Counted from the first letter of the stretch, positions 1-12,751 are shown. The stretch: DNA of 64,000 bases from Paramarasmius palmivorus (GCA_037176845.1 JAYKXP010000089.1:62001-126000), one strand, 5' to 3'. The notes: generated from the letters alone by a model not told the origin. Numbers and translations: made by a program.

Positions 1-577
1 GGTCCTGGAATGGACATTTGGGAGATAAGACCATGCTCCAATACTGGCTCATGGAATGAGACAATAAATTATGTGAATGGTCGAACTGCGTGGTGTCACT
101 ACGACAATAAGTGTTAGTGACAGCAGCGTAAGCTGGAACTTGATATAGGTTACATACGCTCATTCAAGCTATCCGTTCGCTGAGGGACTCTTGGATTGGA
201 AAGCTGCGACATAACGCTTTGCTTCTTTGATGTCTTACTGACAGTCTCTGAAGCGCCGCCGTCACAGCAAGCAAGAAAGTAGTAAAAGAGTGTCGAGTGT
301 CACCGAGTGTCTGTCGATAAATAGTAGCAATTAATGGGAGTTGAAGAAAGAGTCCAGAAATTTGTCGAAACCCGAAACCCTGCCATGATTTATAGTCCAT
401 CGAATGGGGATTACAATGATGGTTCAAAAGAAGCAGTTTTTAAGCGGACCCAAACTGTCCAGAACCGGCGCATGCTCTTTAGCGCCTTGCCACGAGGTGA
501 CGGAGATGATGTGTCGATCCTTTTATGTCCTATCTGAATCACCATCACTGTGGACAGTCCCCTTGCTTTGACGAGAC
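1..577. other. No gene recognised
   Basis: Only short overlapping frames on both strands are present, with no family resemblance and no consistent splice pattern. The stretch directly precedes the broken integrase gene and may include its promoter. I could not see a terminal inverted repeat that would pair with sequence after that gene. Confidence 0.5.
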
Positions 578-2459
578 ATGAGCTCTGACTCGGATCATCA
601 TATCCTCCTCAATGCATTTTGAACATATTATCATCAATTTAGTCATGCGATCCATGAGATATCTCGGATAGAAGTTGATGCTTTTCACATCCAAAAGCTT
701 TGTGAAGAAGTCCAAGAATTTGGAAAGATTATCGAAAGGGTATGTGCAACACCACTACAACTGGATGATCTCTTAATCTTTTCTTCAGTTTTCGGATGTC
801 TTTGACGACCCAAATGAACTCCAGCTGCTACACATGAATCTAGAAAAGATGATCATAGATCTAGGAGCAATGTATGAACGAGCTGTCACTGCTACTCAGC
901 ATGGAGCACCTGCTATAGTTCAGCAACTTCACTCTGGTGGTAGAGGACGTCCAAAAACAATTATTAACCCCCATTTTTTGAGATGAGCTTGGTCGCATCG
1001 TAGCGTTTCAGGGATCAGCCGCTTCCTAGGCGTTGGACGGATGACAGTTCGGCAGGCTTTACTTGATTTGGGTATTGCTCAGCCAGGACACAATCCCTTT
1101 CCTGATCGGCATCATCATGATGAACCACCTGAAGAGATTGATGAAATGCTTGACCCCAATTTCCCTCCTCCAACACGACTGCCCAGTGATGTTGAGCATG
1201 CAGCTGCTCCATCTGTGCGGACTCGACCCGGCTATCTATCGGATATATCAGACAATGACCTTGATGGACTCAACTTCAGACTTCGGTCACACTTTCCTAG
1301 AGCAGGTATACGTGCATTGGACGGAATGCTGCGGCGCTTGGGCCTTATCGTGCCTTTGGAAAGGATCCGCCTGTCATTAATCAGGATTGATCCTGTTCAT
1401 CGAGCATTCGCTAGAATTACGATTCAAAGAAGGGGATACAGTGTGCCAGGACCTAACTTTCTCTGGCATCACAATGGGCATCACAGTAAGTCTTCGGAAG
1501 TTACATGAACTACAACAGAAGTGGGTGCTGATTTATGAGCTATTTGGACTAGGTCTCATTAGATGGGGCATAATAATTCACGCGTTCATCGACGGATACT
1601 CCAGGCTTATTACTGGGATCCGTGCCAGTGACAACAATCGAGCACAAACTGTGCTCTTGTTGTTCCTCACAGCAGCAAGTATTTATGGGATTCCCTCACG
1701 CATGCGAGGAGATCATGGTACCGAAAATATCTTTGTCGCTGCATTTATGGAGCTATGCAGAGGACAAGGGCGTGGATCTTACATATGGGGGCGGTGATTG
1801 GCTTCTTTTGCATACTTGACAGATATCTAAAATCAGCAAAAAGGTCCGTCCACAATACTCACATTGAGAGGCTATGGGTTGATGTCAAGGTGGGAGTTGG
1901 TGCGACATGGGACGAGATGTTCACACTACTAGAACTCTCATTTGGGCTAATCATATCAAATCGAAACCACATATGGCTTCTCCAATGGCTCTTTCTTCCC
2001 GTTATCAACAACCACCTTACATTCTGGGCCGACTCCTGGAATCATCATAAGCTGAAAATCGCTAATGGCCCTAATTGAAGTCCCCACGACTTCTTTGGTT
2101 TCGATATGCTTGTCCATGGTTACCGTGGTACATCGTTAGACTCTGTCCCGATGACAGAGGAAGAGTTGGAGGTGTTTGGGATTGACTGGGAAGGCTTGCA
2201 TGATACGAGATTGCTTGCATCACTTCGGCAGAACTACGCAACAGATGGTGCAACATCATGGATAGGTCGACAAGGGCCACCTCCAGATCTATCTAACGTG
2301 ACATGTGATCCACCTACCTGTGCACTCTCCGAGGAGCAAGTCGAATCACTTCAAACCACACTTCAAAACTGTCCACAGAGCCCGGAACGACAGGATGTGG
2401 TTAATCTCTGGGTTAATGTACTTTCAGCAGTCAGGTTGATGGCTCCAAGTCTGTTTTAG
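578..2459 (+). pseudogene. Integrase-core (DDE) transposase-like gene, broken by three TGA codons
   Basis: A spliced gene can be rebuilt as 578-739, 789-1485, 1553-1793 and 1844-2459, with introns of 49, 67 and 50 bp; all phases fit and about 571 codons result. The middle carries the integrase catalytic core of the large multicopy fungal family (Pfam rva_4 type, from memory): FIDGYSR for the first Asp, RGDHGTEN for the second and HIERLW for the Glu. A predicted DNA-binding segment (GRPK...ISRFLGVGRMTVRQ) lies upstream. The frame is interrupted by TGA at 620-622, 984-986 and 2076-2078. The second sits where an aromatic residue would be expected (FLR-stop-AW), the third before SPHDFFGFDM. All three fit single C-to-T or G-to-A changes. 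The phases are otherwise intact, so decay looks recent and transition-driven. The start codon at 578 is a guess. Confidence 0.8.
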
Positions 2460-5412
2460 CTTGCTGTATTAGTCCTGTAACCTGCATTAGCATTTACCAT
2501 AGAGAATTCAGATGCTGTGAGCCGAGAAACTGGGAGGATTGAATTGAGCGCACATACTTAAGCGCCGGATAAATGCATTACATGGTCTCCCTGACCATGG
2601 TATTTCATCTCGGCTATCCGGTACAAGACACTCGGTTATCAGGCACAAGGTACTGTGCAGCTGGTACAGCGGCCATATCGTCTGGTACAAACCAATGGTG
2701 AGGAATGTTTTGTGTCGGACAATTCTAGTACATCAGATCTTTTTTCCCCCTCCCTCACAGGCCATGAAAGTAGGACAAGCCGAATGACAATCAGCAATGT
2801 ATTTGCATAAAATACCGAGATGACCAGTAACAAACACCAAGTAGCTTTTCAAAACTATCGTATAACACACAGAAGACCACTACACACATTGTAGTTTATG
2901 TCTCAGTAGCGGAGATGATATGTCACACAGGCAATCTGTATCAGAGTTCAGTGATGAAGTTGACCATAGGTACATGTAAAACAAGGTATTGCCATGTACG
3001 TTCAGGGTATCTCAAGTAAGATTTCCCTCGAAAGTACGCAGGAAAAGTACAATTCGCTGTAAAAAGTATAATTCCCGACGAAAAGTGGCCTCATAATATA
3101 TGATACCGGGATGGGCACTGGATGATTTAATGAAAGTTAGCACAATCTTTTCAGCATGAGATTAGAGTCGTGGTCTTACCATCGTGGAGAACCAGCACCA
3201 GTATAGTGTTCCAGTTGATGTACCCGAAATGCTCCAACAAGTGCACCCTTGCCATGCGGCGGAAGGTTCAAGTAGTACCTGGTGGTCACTTGACAACAGA
3301 AAAGGCCTCGAAATCTTGCTGGTAGACCTTTATGGATGTAGAGTTAGAGATGACAGAAGTAAGGAACGAGAGTATCCTCACCTAGACAGTGTTAGGCTCA
3401 CTGTGCTGCACATATAAAAACTCTTTGCCATTATCTTCGCAACGAACGGTAGCTGCGTAGACAGTCCTCCGAGTATCGAAAGTCTATGGAAGGCTGGACT
3501 GTCATGCTCAGTTAGGACGTGTCTACCTCGGTACAGTTAACAAACATGGCAATAGGACCCCGGACAGTCCTACAAGTGCCGCGTATTTTAATGTGAGTTG
3601 CCGGCTTCCCGTGAGTTATTGGTACTTTAGTGTAGACTACACATCTTTGTTGAGATTATACATGCACACGCAGCTATATGTACATATTTCATCAACTCCA
3701 AATCAATGACTATGTATTCACAAGACCGTCGGTCGATGTAGTACTATGTAGTTAAAAACGATTGGGCAACGTGATACCCGGACACAGTCCATTTTTGGAT
3801 TTATCGCCGTATTGACGAAAACTTATCCATGCCTTGCTCAGCAAGTTTTTTTATTTCTCGGACATTTGAGGCTCCATAAATATAATACTCAAATATATAG
3901 AGTGGAACTGCGGTGTTCAGAGTCAACCAGAAAGGTCCCGGGGGTCCGGGCCGCCCACTTTGCTAGGAATGGACAGAAAAGACTGGAGCGCAACGTGAAA
4001 ATAATTTTTGACACTTTCACACCTCATAACTCATAGAAATCCGTGCTTCTCGTCCGAATAAGGAGCCATAGTCGGAACATACTTAACATACAAGATCAGA
4101 TAGTTTACTGAGTTACCCTGCTCGGCATGGTAACGATGGCACAATGGTCTCCACTGTGTTGTGCAAGGTTGATAATGTAGCCTAAGGTACGGTGTTCAAT
4201 GCTCGACGAGGTGATATTTTTTTTGCTTCACTCAAGTTGACCTTGACAACGGCAATATATGGTGCATAGCAAATAGCATTGAAGTAATGTTGCTGATCTC
4301 ACCACCCGAATATGATTCCTTAATGTTATGCCACTCACAAGTTATGGACTCGCAAAATGACAGACAAATGTGCAAGAAACACTGTTCCTGATATCTTTTT
4401 GAAATACCACTGTCCAGCATCAATTCCGTCTTTACCGTGACATACATTCAACTGAGATGAAGATTACCATACTATATTACTGTTATACAAGGTGACTGGA
4501 CCCCAAGGCCACTGCAAACATCAGTGACCACATCTGTCAACTTGGTGCCTAGCCATTTGCGACACAAAGAGTATGTAGATGCGCCACATTCTCCGTGGGC
4601 CATGAGACTCTGATTATCTCCAGAATCTGAAACGAGAAGCATTCAGAAGATAAACTATCAGGTGTTTTGAATCTTAATGACGCATTGATATCAATGGTCT
4701 TAGAATACAATATATTGACTCGCATTGAGTTCCAAACAGCACTGTATTGGGTATCTTTAAGAATTCTGGCATCTAAAAAACTAGCTAAAGCGGCCTGACA
4801 AATAAGTACTTTGGTTCTGTGAATAGGGACTCCGAGTTGGATGTTCCATTCCCCACTGATGATGATAGCCTTATTGACATGGTGGCTACCTCAGCCTACA
4901 AACCACAGGGGCCTGTTAAGCTTCAAGCCAAGTCTCATACCTGTGGTTTACTTGACTATCTTTTTATCTCCGTCAGTGTCAGTTATGAATACATTTTTCA
5001 CCGGAAATTCGTGACATGTGATGTGAAAGTGCGTGGTCTGTGTGCGTTCTTTGAACTGGCACTTGTTGTGGTCGCATACTCTGGTCTTTCAATTCCTTCC
5101 ACTATGCTGTTGCTTTACTTGATATCATTCTTGTGTCTACCTGGTTTGGTTTCTGAATTCACTTGAGTAAGTCGTGATTTAACATTCCCTCTGCGTGTGT
5201 CTATATAATGTCTGCCTACATTCAGCCTTCGTTATCCATATTGGTCATGCCGTGCTTTGGTGACTGCAGCCTGCTCTTCAAGTTCGGCATCTCCTATGCC
5301 TTGAGCTGTGACCGTCAAATCGGATAGCGACTTTGTCATGCTGTATTACCAGGTGGGTCAAATCTCTAGTGTTATCTCATTGACTAACAGATGTGTTTTA
5401 GGGACGAGCCAC
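2460..5412. other. AT-rich intergenic stretch, no gene recognised
   Basis: About 2.95 kb with scattered short frames only (for example 4819-5166 plus strand, 115 codons) and no domain I recognise. No tRNA-like or rRNA-like segment was seen. The stretch separates the broken integrase gene from the left end of the KDZ element. Confidence 0.5.
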
Positions 5413-5483
5413 CCGCCGGTGTAGTACCTTTGCAAAGGACATGGTTGAGTCAACCATGACCCCTTTACAAAGGACAGCGTTTA
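5413..5483 (+). repeat. Left terminal inverted repeat of the KDZ element
   Basis: Reads CCGCC-G-GTGTAGTAC, then the palindrome CCTTTGCAAAGG (5427-5438), a second palindrome centred on GGTTGAGTCAACC, then CCTTTACAAAGG (5462-5473) and ACAGCGTTTA. The right end, reverse-complemented, gives the same order with few changes. A further CCTTTGCAAAGG lies subterminally at 5656-5667. Confidence 0.75.
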
Positions 5484-5782
5484 AAGGCATCTTAGTTTAT
5501 GGACTGCTCGGCGAGGGTTTTCTGCTCCCTGGCACCTTTGGCAGCCCTATAGATGACTATATATGGATACCAAATGAGTACCAGTATATTGTCTTTATTT
5601 TGACCGTTTTTCCGGATATTGCACCACTTACTTCCCATTATCCGGCACCTTGGGTCCTTTGCAAAGGTCGTCGTATTGTCCTTGGTTCTGAGCTATACAT
5701 ACAGGTGGTCTGGAGACTATAAAAAAGCATTGAAACGGCCTAGATGTACAGTAAAATGTAGCCAATATAAAGTATCAACTCA

Positions 5783-8700
5783 CTATTCCTCATCGTCCGA
5801 TTTGTCATCACTGAACGAAGTCTGGCAAGGCCCATCGAGCAAATCACCAGAATCACGGTCCTCGTTCCACAGCACCTGGAATTTCCTGGCCAGCCCTCTT
5901 CGAATCGCAGCCTGGCGTAAAGCATATGCTGTGACCCCTTCACCCTCAGGCCGTGAATCGTTCTCCTTCGCAACCCAAGAAACCCACTCCTGGGCCTCGT
6001 ATTCCAGAGTGAGCAAAGTCCGACGCATCTCTTCGTTGATGAGCTCCAGTTCTTCCTTCCATCGAAGATCCCTTGCTCGCGCTTTCATCCACTCTACTCG
6101 GGTGGCTTCTTGGATGGCTTTAGAATCTTCGCTGGAATCAAACAAATTCCAAAGCCAGGACGTCGTTTTCCGTGATTCGCCTTCAACAAGCAATGCCGTT
6201 TCGTATTCTCGGAACTGGGAGCCCTTCACCCTGCGCTTGTTGCCTGTAGTTGTCATATCCGGTTCCTCTATCATGCGGATGTCCGAGTCCTTGAGGTAGG
6301 GGTATCCAACCAAATCCTCCCGGCCACCTAACAGCACCTTTGTCGCACTCCAGGCTGCTCGGAACTTCAGTGCAGCTTCTTCCAGCAATCCATCGTTCTT
6401 CGCCATTTTTTCACGAGCTTTCTTGGATTCTTTCTGACCGCAAGTGTCGAATGCATGCTTCCTGTGCAATCTGCTTCGGATGCTCAAGCATACGTGTACT
6501 TCATGGATGGAACTACGCATCTGGCCCCGCCGAAACTGGAGCTCCATGTCAACCCATGATGTCATCTCAGGTTGTGACAACACCTTCGGGTCAAGACTGG
6601 AGGGAAGCATGAGGGGGATTGATTCAGACTTGACAACGTCGGTAGTTTCATGAGTGGATGTGGCGGACGAAAGGGCAAGTGGGGTGTAGATGTGCTGAAG
6701 AGTACGGAGACGTCCAATTGAGCGCTGAATTTGAGCGCGACGAGTTATCAGTTCAGTTTTCTGCTTTGCCGTGTTCCAATTCTCGGACGCCACATCAAGG
6801 GCTAGTACCCGCCTATTGATAGAAAATCAGTATCAAAGAAGCTAGTACAGGGGATACCCAGCATACTGTGCTTCTTCCAATTCTAGGCCGAGTTGCATAA
6901 AAGCACTCGGTGAAACCTCGTGCAAAGCAAGAACTCCAAGATGAGCTTGTTCTGCTTCTTCTTCTGCAAATCTCAAGCGAACCTCCTCCTTGGTCGATCC
7001 TATATCGGGCAAGATGTATGGGTTCTCTTCCGAAACACCATTTTCCCAATTGTCAACCATTTTGGTCCACTCCTCTACACTGGGCGCCTGAGACTTTGAG
7101 AGTTTGAGGAACTCCTGGGCATGGATACGTTCTTGCTTGACAGCAGCTTTACGGCGAATAAGAAGGAAATGCCCTGTAGAAACATCAGCTAATCGGTCTC
7201 GGGAATCAGTGTAAACAATCATGACGTACCAAGACCAACCCTCTTTCTATGGGTCCAGCTTAGGAAATGATCATCTATGGTATCCCTTCGATGACCAGGA
7301 CCCATTTCCTGAGTACTGGTGGCGATTGGGCCCTCGTTTCCCCAGTGCCGCTCGCTACCTTCACCATCACTCTGCCCCACTCCACGTAATAAATGCAAGG
7401 AAAAATTTTGTTGGCAATCCAAACCATGACCACGAATATGAAGCTTGGGCACAGCAAATGTCCAAAGCTTCTTGTCAGTGTCTATCCTGATCGCCTCTGG
7501 TAGATTCGGAAGGCGGTTGAAGAAGTTCTTACGATACTGGCATGCAATATTGTAAGACAATACGCGGAAGAGAGATTTGTCGGACAGGGATTGTGAGGCA
7601 GAAATGGCGTAATCCGTTAGCGCATATCTGCAAAGAGGCATGTAAGTAAAGTTTCAGAATAGGACTTAAAAAAATACACACTTCTCCCCTTTGTCGAGAT
7701 CAACGGCACCGTTCGGTTCAACTACTTCATGTCGAGCACACAAACAGAGGACGACACCAGTCGTCGCATACCCCTTGTTGAACTTGACGTTGGCTTGTTC
7801 AATGGCAGCCAACCTACCACCAGTACAACGGTCAGTCTGTTGGATAACATCAGGCTTGTATCACAGTTGACAGAATTCAAGATACACCGACTAACCTCCT
7901 TCTGATCCCCAACAGCTTTTTGGAAAGGTTGATACTGGTCTTGTGGCACGAAGTATGCTAGCCCGGTAGCTAGACCAGGATCCGACTGTTCGCTTGAGAT
8001 CTTGCGGCGTTTGAGGCGGAAGCACACGTCGACGGAGATAAACTTGCGATAGATGAAGCTTGAACTGTAGGTCAGCAAGGTGTTGGGGAAAGAAAGGTGT
8101 GGAAAAACCTTTTGGAAGCAGGGGCCAGTTGCCAATCGTCAGGCAGATTGACCCCAGGGATGGGACACGCAGGGCAACGAGGTGCCAGCTCACCACGTTG
8201 GATGTCCACCAGCGAGTGGAATTTGATGCCAGCTCCTCCTCGTTTGAGCATCTTCAAATACCTCCATTCCCGTACAACTCGTCGAAACGCTTCATACCTG
8301 TCCTATTGTGCGTCAAAAGCAGAACGTTATGGTTGTGCTGAATCGATACATTACCTTTTGCGGGGCTATCTTCGCACCATCCATACGGTTTTCTATCAAG
8401 ATATAGTAATCGTAGATGTTGATCTTCCCTTGCAGCGTAAGTGTATGAAAGAAGCGTAGAAGTCGGAATGTAAATGCAGTATGGGGCTGAGTTGACGTTG
8501 CAGGAAAGAGCTCATATCGCATGAGCTGTTGCCAATGATCACCGACGACCTCTTGTGGTTGGCACATGCAGAAGTATACGTCAACCTCCTGCAAAGAGTC
8601 GATGTCCACGACAACAAATCCCGAGCGTGCCTGTCGAGGCATCACACAGATGTGACCATTCGGGTGACCAAGTTGTAGCTTGAGGCCCAATGACTTCAAC

Positions 8701-9332
8701 GTTGTCCTTTTGAAAAACGAACCATTCCACTTCTAATAACGCGTCAATTTCAACAGCATCTGGATAAGAAGAACACGCACCTCTATAAAATGAAACAGCC
8801 TACACCCATGTTGACCCAATACGCAAGTCTTGCAAGACATGCGAGCTTCACTGCAATCCTGACACCGATAAGCCACGCCGTCTCTGCTTCCACATAAACA
8901 TAGCGTATCGACACCCCCACGTCCTTCAACGCAAAGTAGTTCTTCTAGATATTCAAAGGCACGCGGTTTGAAGTCGTCTAGAGGATTGTCCTGGAATAGA
9001 AGGGTATGTCAATCGTTATACACTCAACGGCGCCGTTTGTCACTTACAGCTGCTTCCCAGCGACGACGTCCATTTTCCAGGTATTCATCGTCATCGGCCA
9101 TGGTAAAGTCACCATTCGTGATGGAACATTCTTGCAATCCAGCGAAGTTCTCGACCTGGGCCTTCGTGGAAGTTTTGGTAGGGGATGGAGGTATCGGCTT
9201 GAAGGGAATGTGTCGCTCGTTGGTCCGTCGACCATCAGCGCTGACGCTAGAAACGCGAAGGATGTTGTCGTTGGTCAAGAATGTGAGTTCCGGAATACTG
9301 ACGTTGAGCCTTGCACGCTTCCTACTGGACAT
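5783..9332 (-). CDS. KDZ (Kyakuja-Dileera-Zisupton) transposase with CxC zinc cluster, one apparent frameshift
   Basis: Nine exons on the minus strand fit splice signals and phase: 9332-9048, 8991-8781, 8732-8355, 8302-8109, 8064-7896, 7836-7682, 7627-7230, 7173-6867 and 6812-5783, giving about 1,040 residues. Exon 2 holds the Cys-rich CxC module (CLCGSRDGVAYRCQDC then CKTC). Exon 4 has CPACPIPGVNLPDDW, followed by YRKFISVDVCFRLK; TDRCTG and CARH precede the RNase-H-like core. Exon 7 carries PKLHIRGHGLDCQ, GQSDGEGSERHWG and STQEMGPGHRRDTIDDHF, all typical of KDZ transposases that excise and insert the element. The Met at 9332 begins MSSRKRARLN, a likely nuclear signal. Exon 2 needs removal of one base in the T-run 8940-8942 to keep its frame; otherwise a stop follows. 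This is either a real inactivating insertion or a sequence error. Confidence 0.85.
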
Positions 9333-9475
9333 GGTGGGAGGTAAGGAGCAAGGATAAAAGCGCTGGAAAGCGCTCAACAAAGTCACATGCATTTGTTTTG
9401 TTTTGTTGCTCTCAAGATTACAGACGCGTCTCGCCAAGTTCTTCCACGAATCACGACCACCCAGACCCCTTACCA
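9333..9475. promoter_or_regulatory. Shared divergent promoter between transposase and TET/JBP genes
   Basis: Only about 143 bp separate the predicted start codons of the two divergently read genes, so both are likely driven from one bidirectional promoter. The segment contains T-rich runs but no motif I can name. The spacing depends on both start choices, of which the transposase start is the more secure. Confidence 0.45.
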
Positions 9476-11528
9476 ATGCCACTGCCAACGATGAATGCTC
9501 TGCCTGGTAAGCATTCGTACTTCATTCATTTCAAATCCTCTTGTTCTTCTTTACGCGTTCGATGACTTGGTGTTGTCCTTGAGCTGTTTGTCTTTCCCAT
9601 CGGCACAGTACTCGACAGGGAATAGTGCCTCACATACTGGAGAGTGAACTGCTCGGGGTATCGTTCATCAAGCTCAACGATTGCGTTGAGGATCGTATAT
9701 ACATTCTTTTTGATAGGCGCAGTACTCGGACAGGGAACAGTGCCATTACATTTACTTCAATTTTCCACCACACGTCATCTAGTCGTTTATACAAGCATGC
9801 TAACTTCCTTAACTCTCCGTTACTTTCCACAGAATCCCTCAGGAATTTATTCAGCTCTAGGACGGTACGTGTTTACTTGATGGACTAATGATAGTTTGCC
9901 AACTGACGCTATACAAATAGACTCGTAGTGGTTCCGACTATTCCCCCTACTTGATCAAGGTCGACGTTCCATTGGACAGTCTAATATTCCAAGCCATTGC
10001 TCGCGACAACCCTGATCCCTTGGGATCTCCTCTAACGACACCGCCCTCGAGCCCAACTGCTTCTCGACCACCTTCACCAGCACCTTCACCAGCACCTCCT
10101 GCACTGGACCCCGATATACCGCCATCACCGCCTTTTCAGATTGAAACTCCAACCAACGATGATCCGCCAAATGCGGAGCCTATGCCTTCCTCTCAGTCCG
10201 ACCGAAAACCCAAGCGAAAACGACGTCCAAAGAGCGACAAGAAACATAGTCATGAAACTCGCGCCAAGAAGAGAAAGCTCCAGTGGGCTACTTTATGCAG
10301 TGATGAGCACGCTCTCCAGGAACACCACCCGCACCCTCGCATCTTCGAGTTTGCAGCCCCGACATCCAACTTCGACCCTGTAAACCTCAAAACTTCCTCA
10401 GCATCAACTGGCTACGTCGGCGTTAATGCACCGTTGCCCGAGATACAGCAGTATTGCCTCGAGGATCTCGTTCACAACGGTGATGACAGTTTTACTCTCC
10501 TGAAGTCTGAACCTGGGTAAGCCGCATGGTTACGTTTCTTCATTTCCGAGCTAATCCTGCATGTCAGAGTTACGCGCTATATACCGTGCTGCGATACCGG
10601 GAAGATCATGGCTATCGTTGTACCAGGTCCACATAAGGACCCAACTTGGGCAGTCACTTGCAAGGAAGCAGCCGACCTTCTCAGACAACTTCGTCCCCAG
10701 TGCCGGTTTAGACCTCCAGACTACTCGAAAACACGTACGCGCGGTGATGTCAGCGCACTGCATTTTGGGATTTCAATGGGAAATGGACAACAGGTAAGTA
10801 CGCACGGCTATCATCTTCGCTCTGACTCATGATACGTTGTCAGAAACCTATGGTGCTCAGTGACCTAGGTATCGGCAACCGTAAGGTAATGGACACCATA
10901 TGATTCCATCGGTCTTTTGTTCGCATCGTAGGCTTCATGTCGTGTAAGTTTCGCCCCATAGAATGCATTCTTGTAGCTCTTACCAGTTATCCTAGCAATC
11001 TTTTTGACTTGGGCACCCCAACTCTTCTTCTACTATGTTCAAATCATGGCTCTCCTCCTTGGATCCGACAATCAACTCTTCCGCCCTTTCTCCAACTCCC
11101 CTTTTGCAGCTTTTACCGTCAATTTTGGTCCAAAGACAGTATGTCTGCCCCATCGCGATAGCAAGAACCTCGCGTTTGGATGGTGCGGCATCTGTGCACT
11201 TGGGACATACGACCACGTTAAAGGGGGTCACCTTGTACTTTGGGATTTGAAGCTCATGATCGAGTTTCCTCCCGGAACGATCATCTTTATCCCATCTGCC
11301 GTCTGCTGCCATTTCAACACCGCGATACAAGACGAAGAAGAGCGGTTCTCTTTCACGACTTATTCAGCAGGTGGTCTTTTCAGATGGGTTGAACATGGGT
11401 TCCAGCTCGAGGATGCATTTATGAAAACTGAGGAGGCAGTCAAACAGGCAAAGGGAAAGCATGAGAACTGGTTCCGGGGAATTAATTTGTTTTCGTCAAT
11501 CGAGGAATTGCAAGCCCAATTTGCATAG
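9476..11528 (+). CDS. TET/JBP-family 2-oxoglutarate/Fe(II) dioxygenase
   Basis: Predicted exons 9476-9506, 9833-9864, 9921-10516, 10568-10793, 10844-10885, 10932-10941 and 10996-11528 join in phase to about 489 residues. The N-terminal half is Pro/Ser-rich and carries basic clusters (KPKRKRRPK, RAKKRK) that suggest nuclear entry. The C-terminal half is the jelly-roll oxygenase: LPHRDSKN supplies the His-x-Asp iron ligands, CCHFNTAI the distal His, and RFSFTTYSAGGLFRW the Arg that binds 2-oxoglutarate; GGHLVLWDL and FPPGTIIFIPSA are family hallmarks. Such enzymes oxidise 5-methylcytosine in DNA. No stop or frameshift is needed. The first two exons are weakly supported because intron 1 would be 326 bp; the 10-bp exon 6 is also inferred. 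Position beside the KDZ transposase supports its role as transposon cargo. Confidence 0.85.
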
Positions 11529-11852
11529 ATGTAGCTTTTGTTCGTTTACAAAATACAGATTCGTTCATAATACCCAATCAAAGCCAGCCGACTGAGATCG
11601 TAACAAAATTCTGGAAAGTTGTGAAACGAATAAATCGAACCATCCTCTGTACAGGATGTGACTTGGGCATAGGTATTTATATTGTATCGCTGAGAACGTT
11701 CATTAATCAGTTGAAATTGTCATTGATATAGCGTACATCGTTGATGCTCAAGTTTACAGTTGCGCGAGTTCACTTTTGGCCGCGGCGGAAGTAAGCGCCG
11801 TACACCTTCTACTGCAACACCCATCATCATTACACCCATTGACCCCAACTCA

Positions 11853-12404
11853 ATGTATTCCTCTCGGCTCTCTCAAAAACTCGACGAGACACAGAGGTTC
11901 GACCTTACTGGTCAAGCGGAGGTCGACTTTCTCCTTGCTCGTGCAGGAAAGCATTCAGGAGACAAGGAGTTTCAGGAGAAACTACCACGTATTCTGGCAG
12001 CTCGAAAGGTTGGGCGTCGTCGATGGCAAAATCGAATTAGCACAGCAAAGCATTATGCTCAGTGAGTGCCGCCGTATCATCTCTCCAACCGTCACTAACC
12101 TTCCTTCAGGAATAAGGAGTCCAAAAAACAGTACTCGCGTCTTCAAGGTTATTGAAGGAGAAGTGAGGTTAGCAATATGTCGACAGAGGAGCAGGAGGTG
12201 AAAAAGCAGGAGATTAGGGATGTACAGGCGAGATGGCGCAGTCAGAATGCTGGACGGTTGGCTCAGAAACAGCGAGAGCGTAGGGCACACAAGAAGTAAG
12301 TTGGTTCTTGTATCTCTCTTCCACCCATGGTTTACTTTGTTGGTGCCAGGATACAAGCCTCAACATCCTCTCCAATAGATTCAACAAACCAGGCTGAGGA
12401 ATGA
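11853..12404 (+). CDS. Small basic, helical protein (135 aa), KDZ-element cargo
   Basis: Exons 11853-12061, 12110-12130, 12173-12295 and 12350-12404 join in phase to 136 codons with introns of 40-54 bp. The product is Lys/Arg-rich (KVGRRRWQNR, KQRERRAHKK) and Glu/Gln-rich, probably alpha-helical, without Cys clusters or membrane segments. I do not recognise the family. It has the composition of a nucleic-acid-binding accessory protein and lies 325 bp after the oxygenase gene inside the transposon. It starts at the first ATG of the open frame. The tiny second exon is inferred from phase and needs transcript support. Confidence 0.55.
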
Positions 12405-12751
12405 GTTGGAGTACGTCCTATACTACAAAGCTCAAGGAACCCACACTAATTCTCAATCTATTTCAGCGCTCTTATTCTCTTCTCCGCCACCTACTGTCCC
12501 AGCCTCTTCCCTTCGACCATAGTGACATCCCACATCGTAGACGAAAATCGTTGGTTTTGGAGGGCAGAGTGGGGAGGTGTCGTCGAACGTAGTATCCTGG
12601 GTCCTATGCTGATTGAGAACGACGTATAGTTGGGGGCAGACTCCTTTAGCTTACGTTTCAACATTTGTGCTTTTCACAGAATCAGCCCATGCTGATTAGG
12701 TTCAATATCAGCCTCGTTTCTCACATCAAGTATCTTCGGCCTATCACCATC

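Noticed and set aside
5619..6299. Open plus-strand frame of 226 codons
   Set aside because: It lies opposite the last exon of the KDZ transposase, whose frame fits the family and joins in phase with the preceding exons.
12131..12172. A 25-bp intron in the small basic cargo gene
   Set aside because: Too short for a fungal intron. A 42-bp intron starting GTACTC keeps phase and was used instead.
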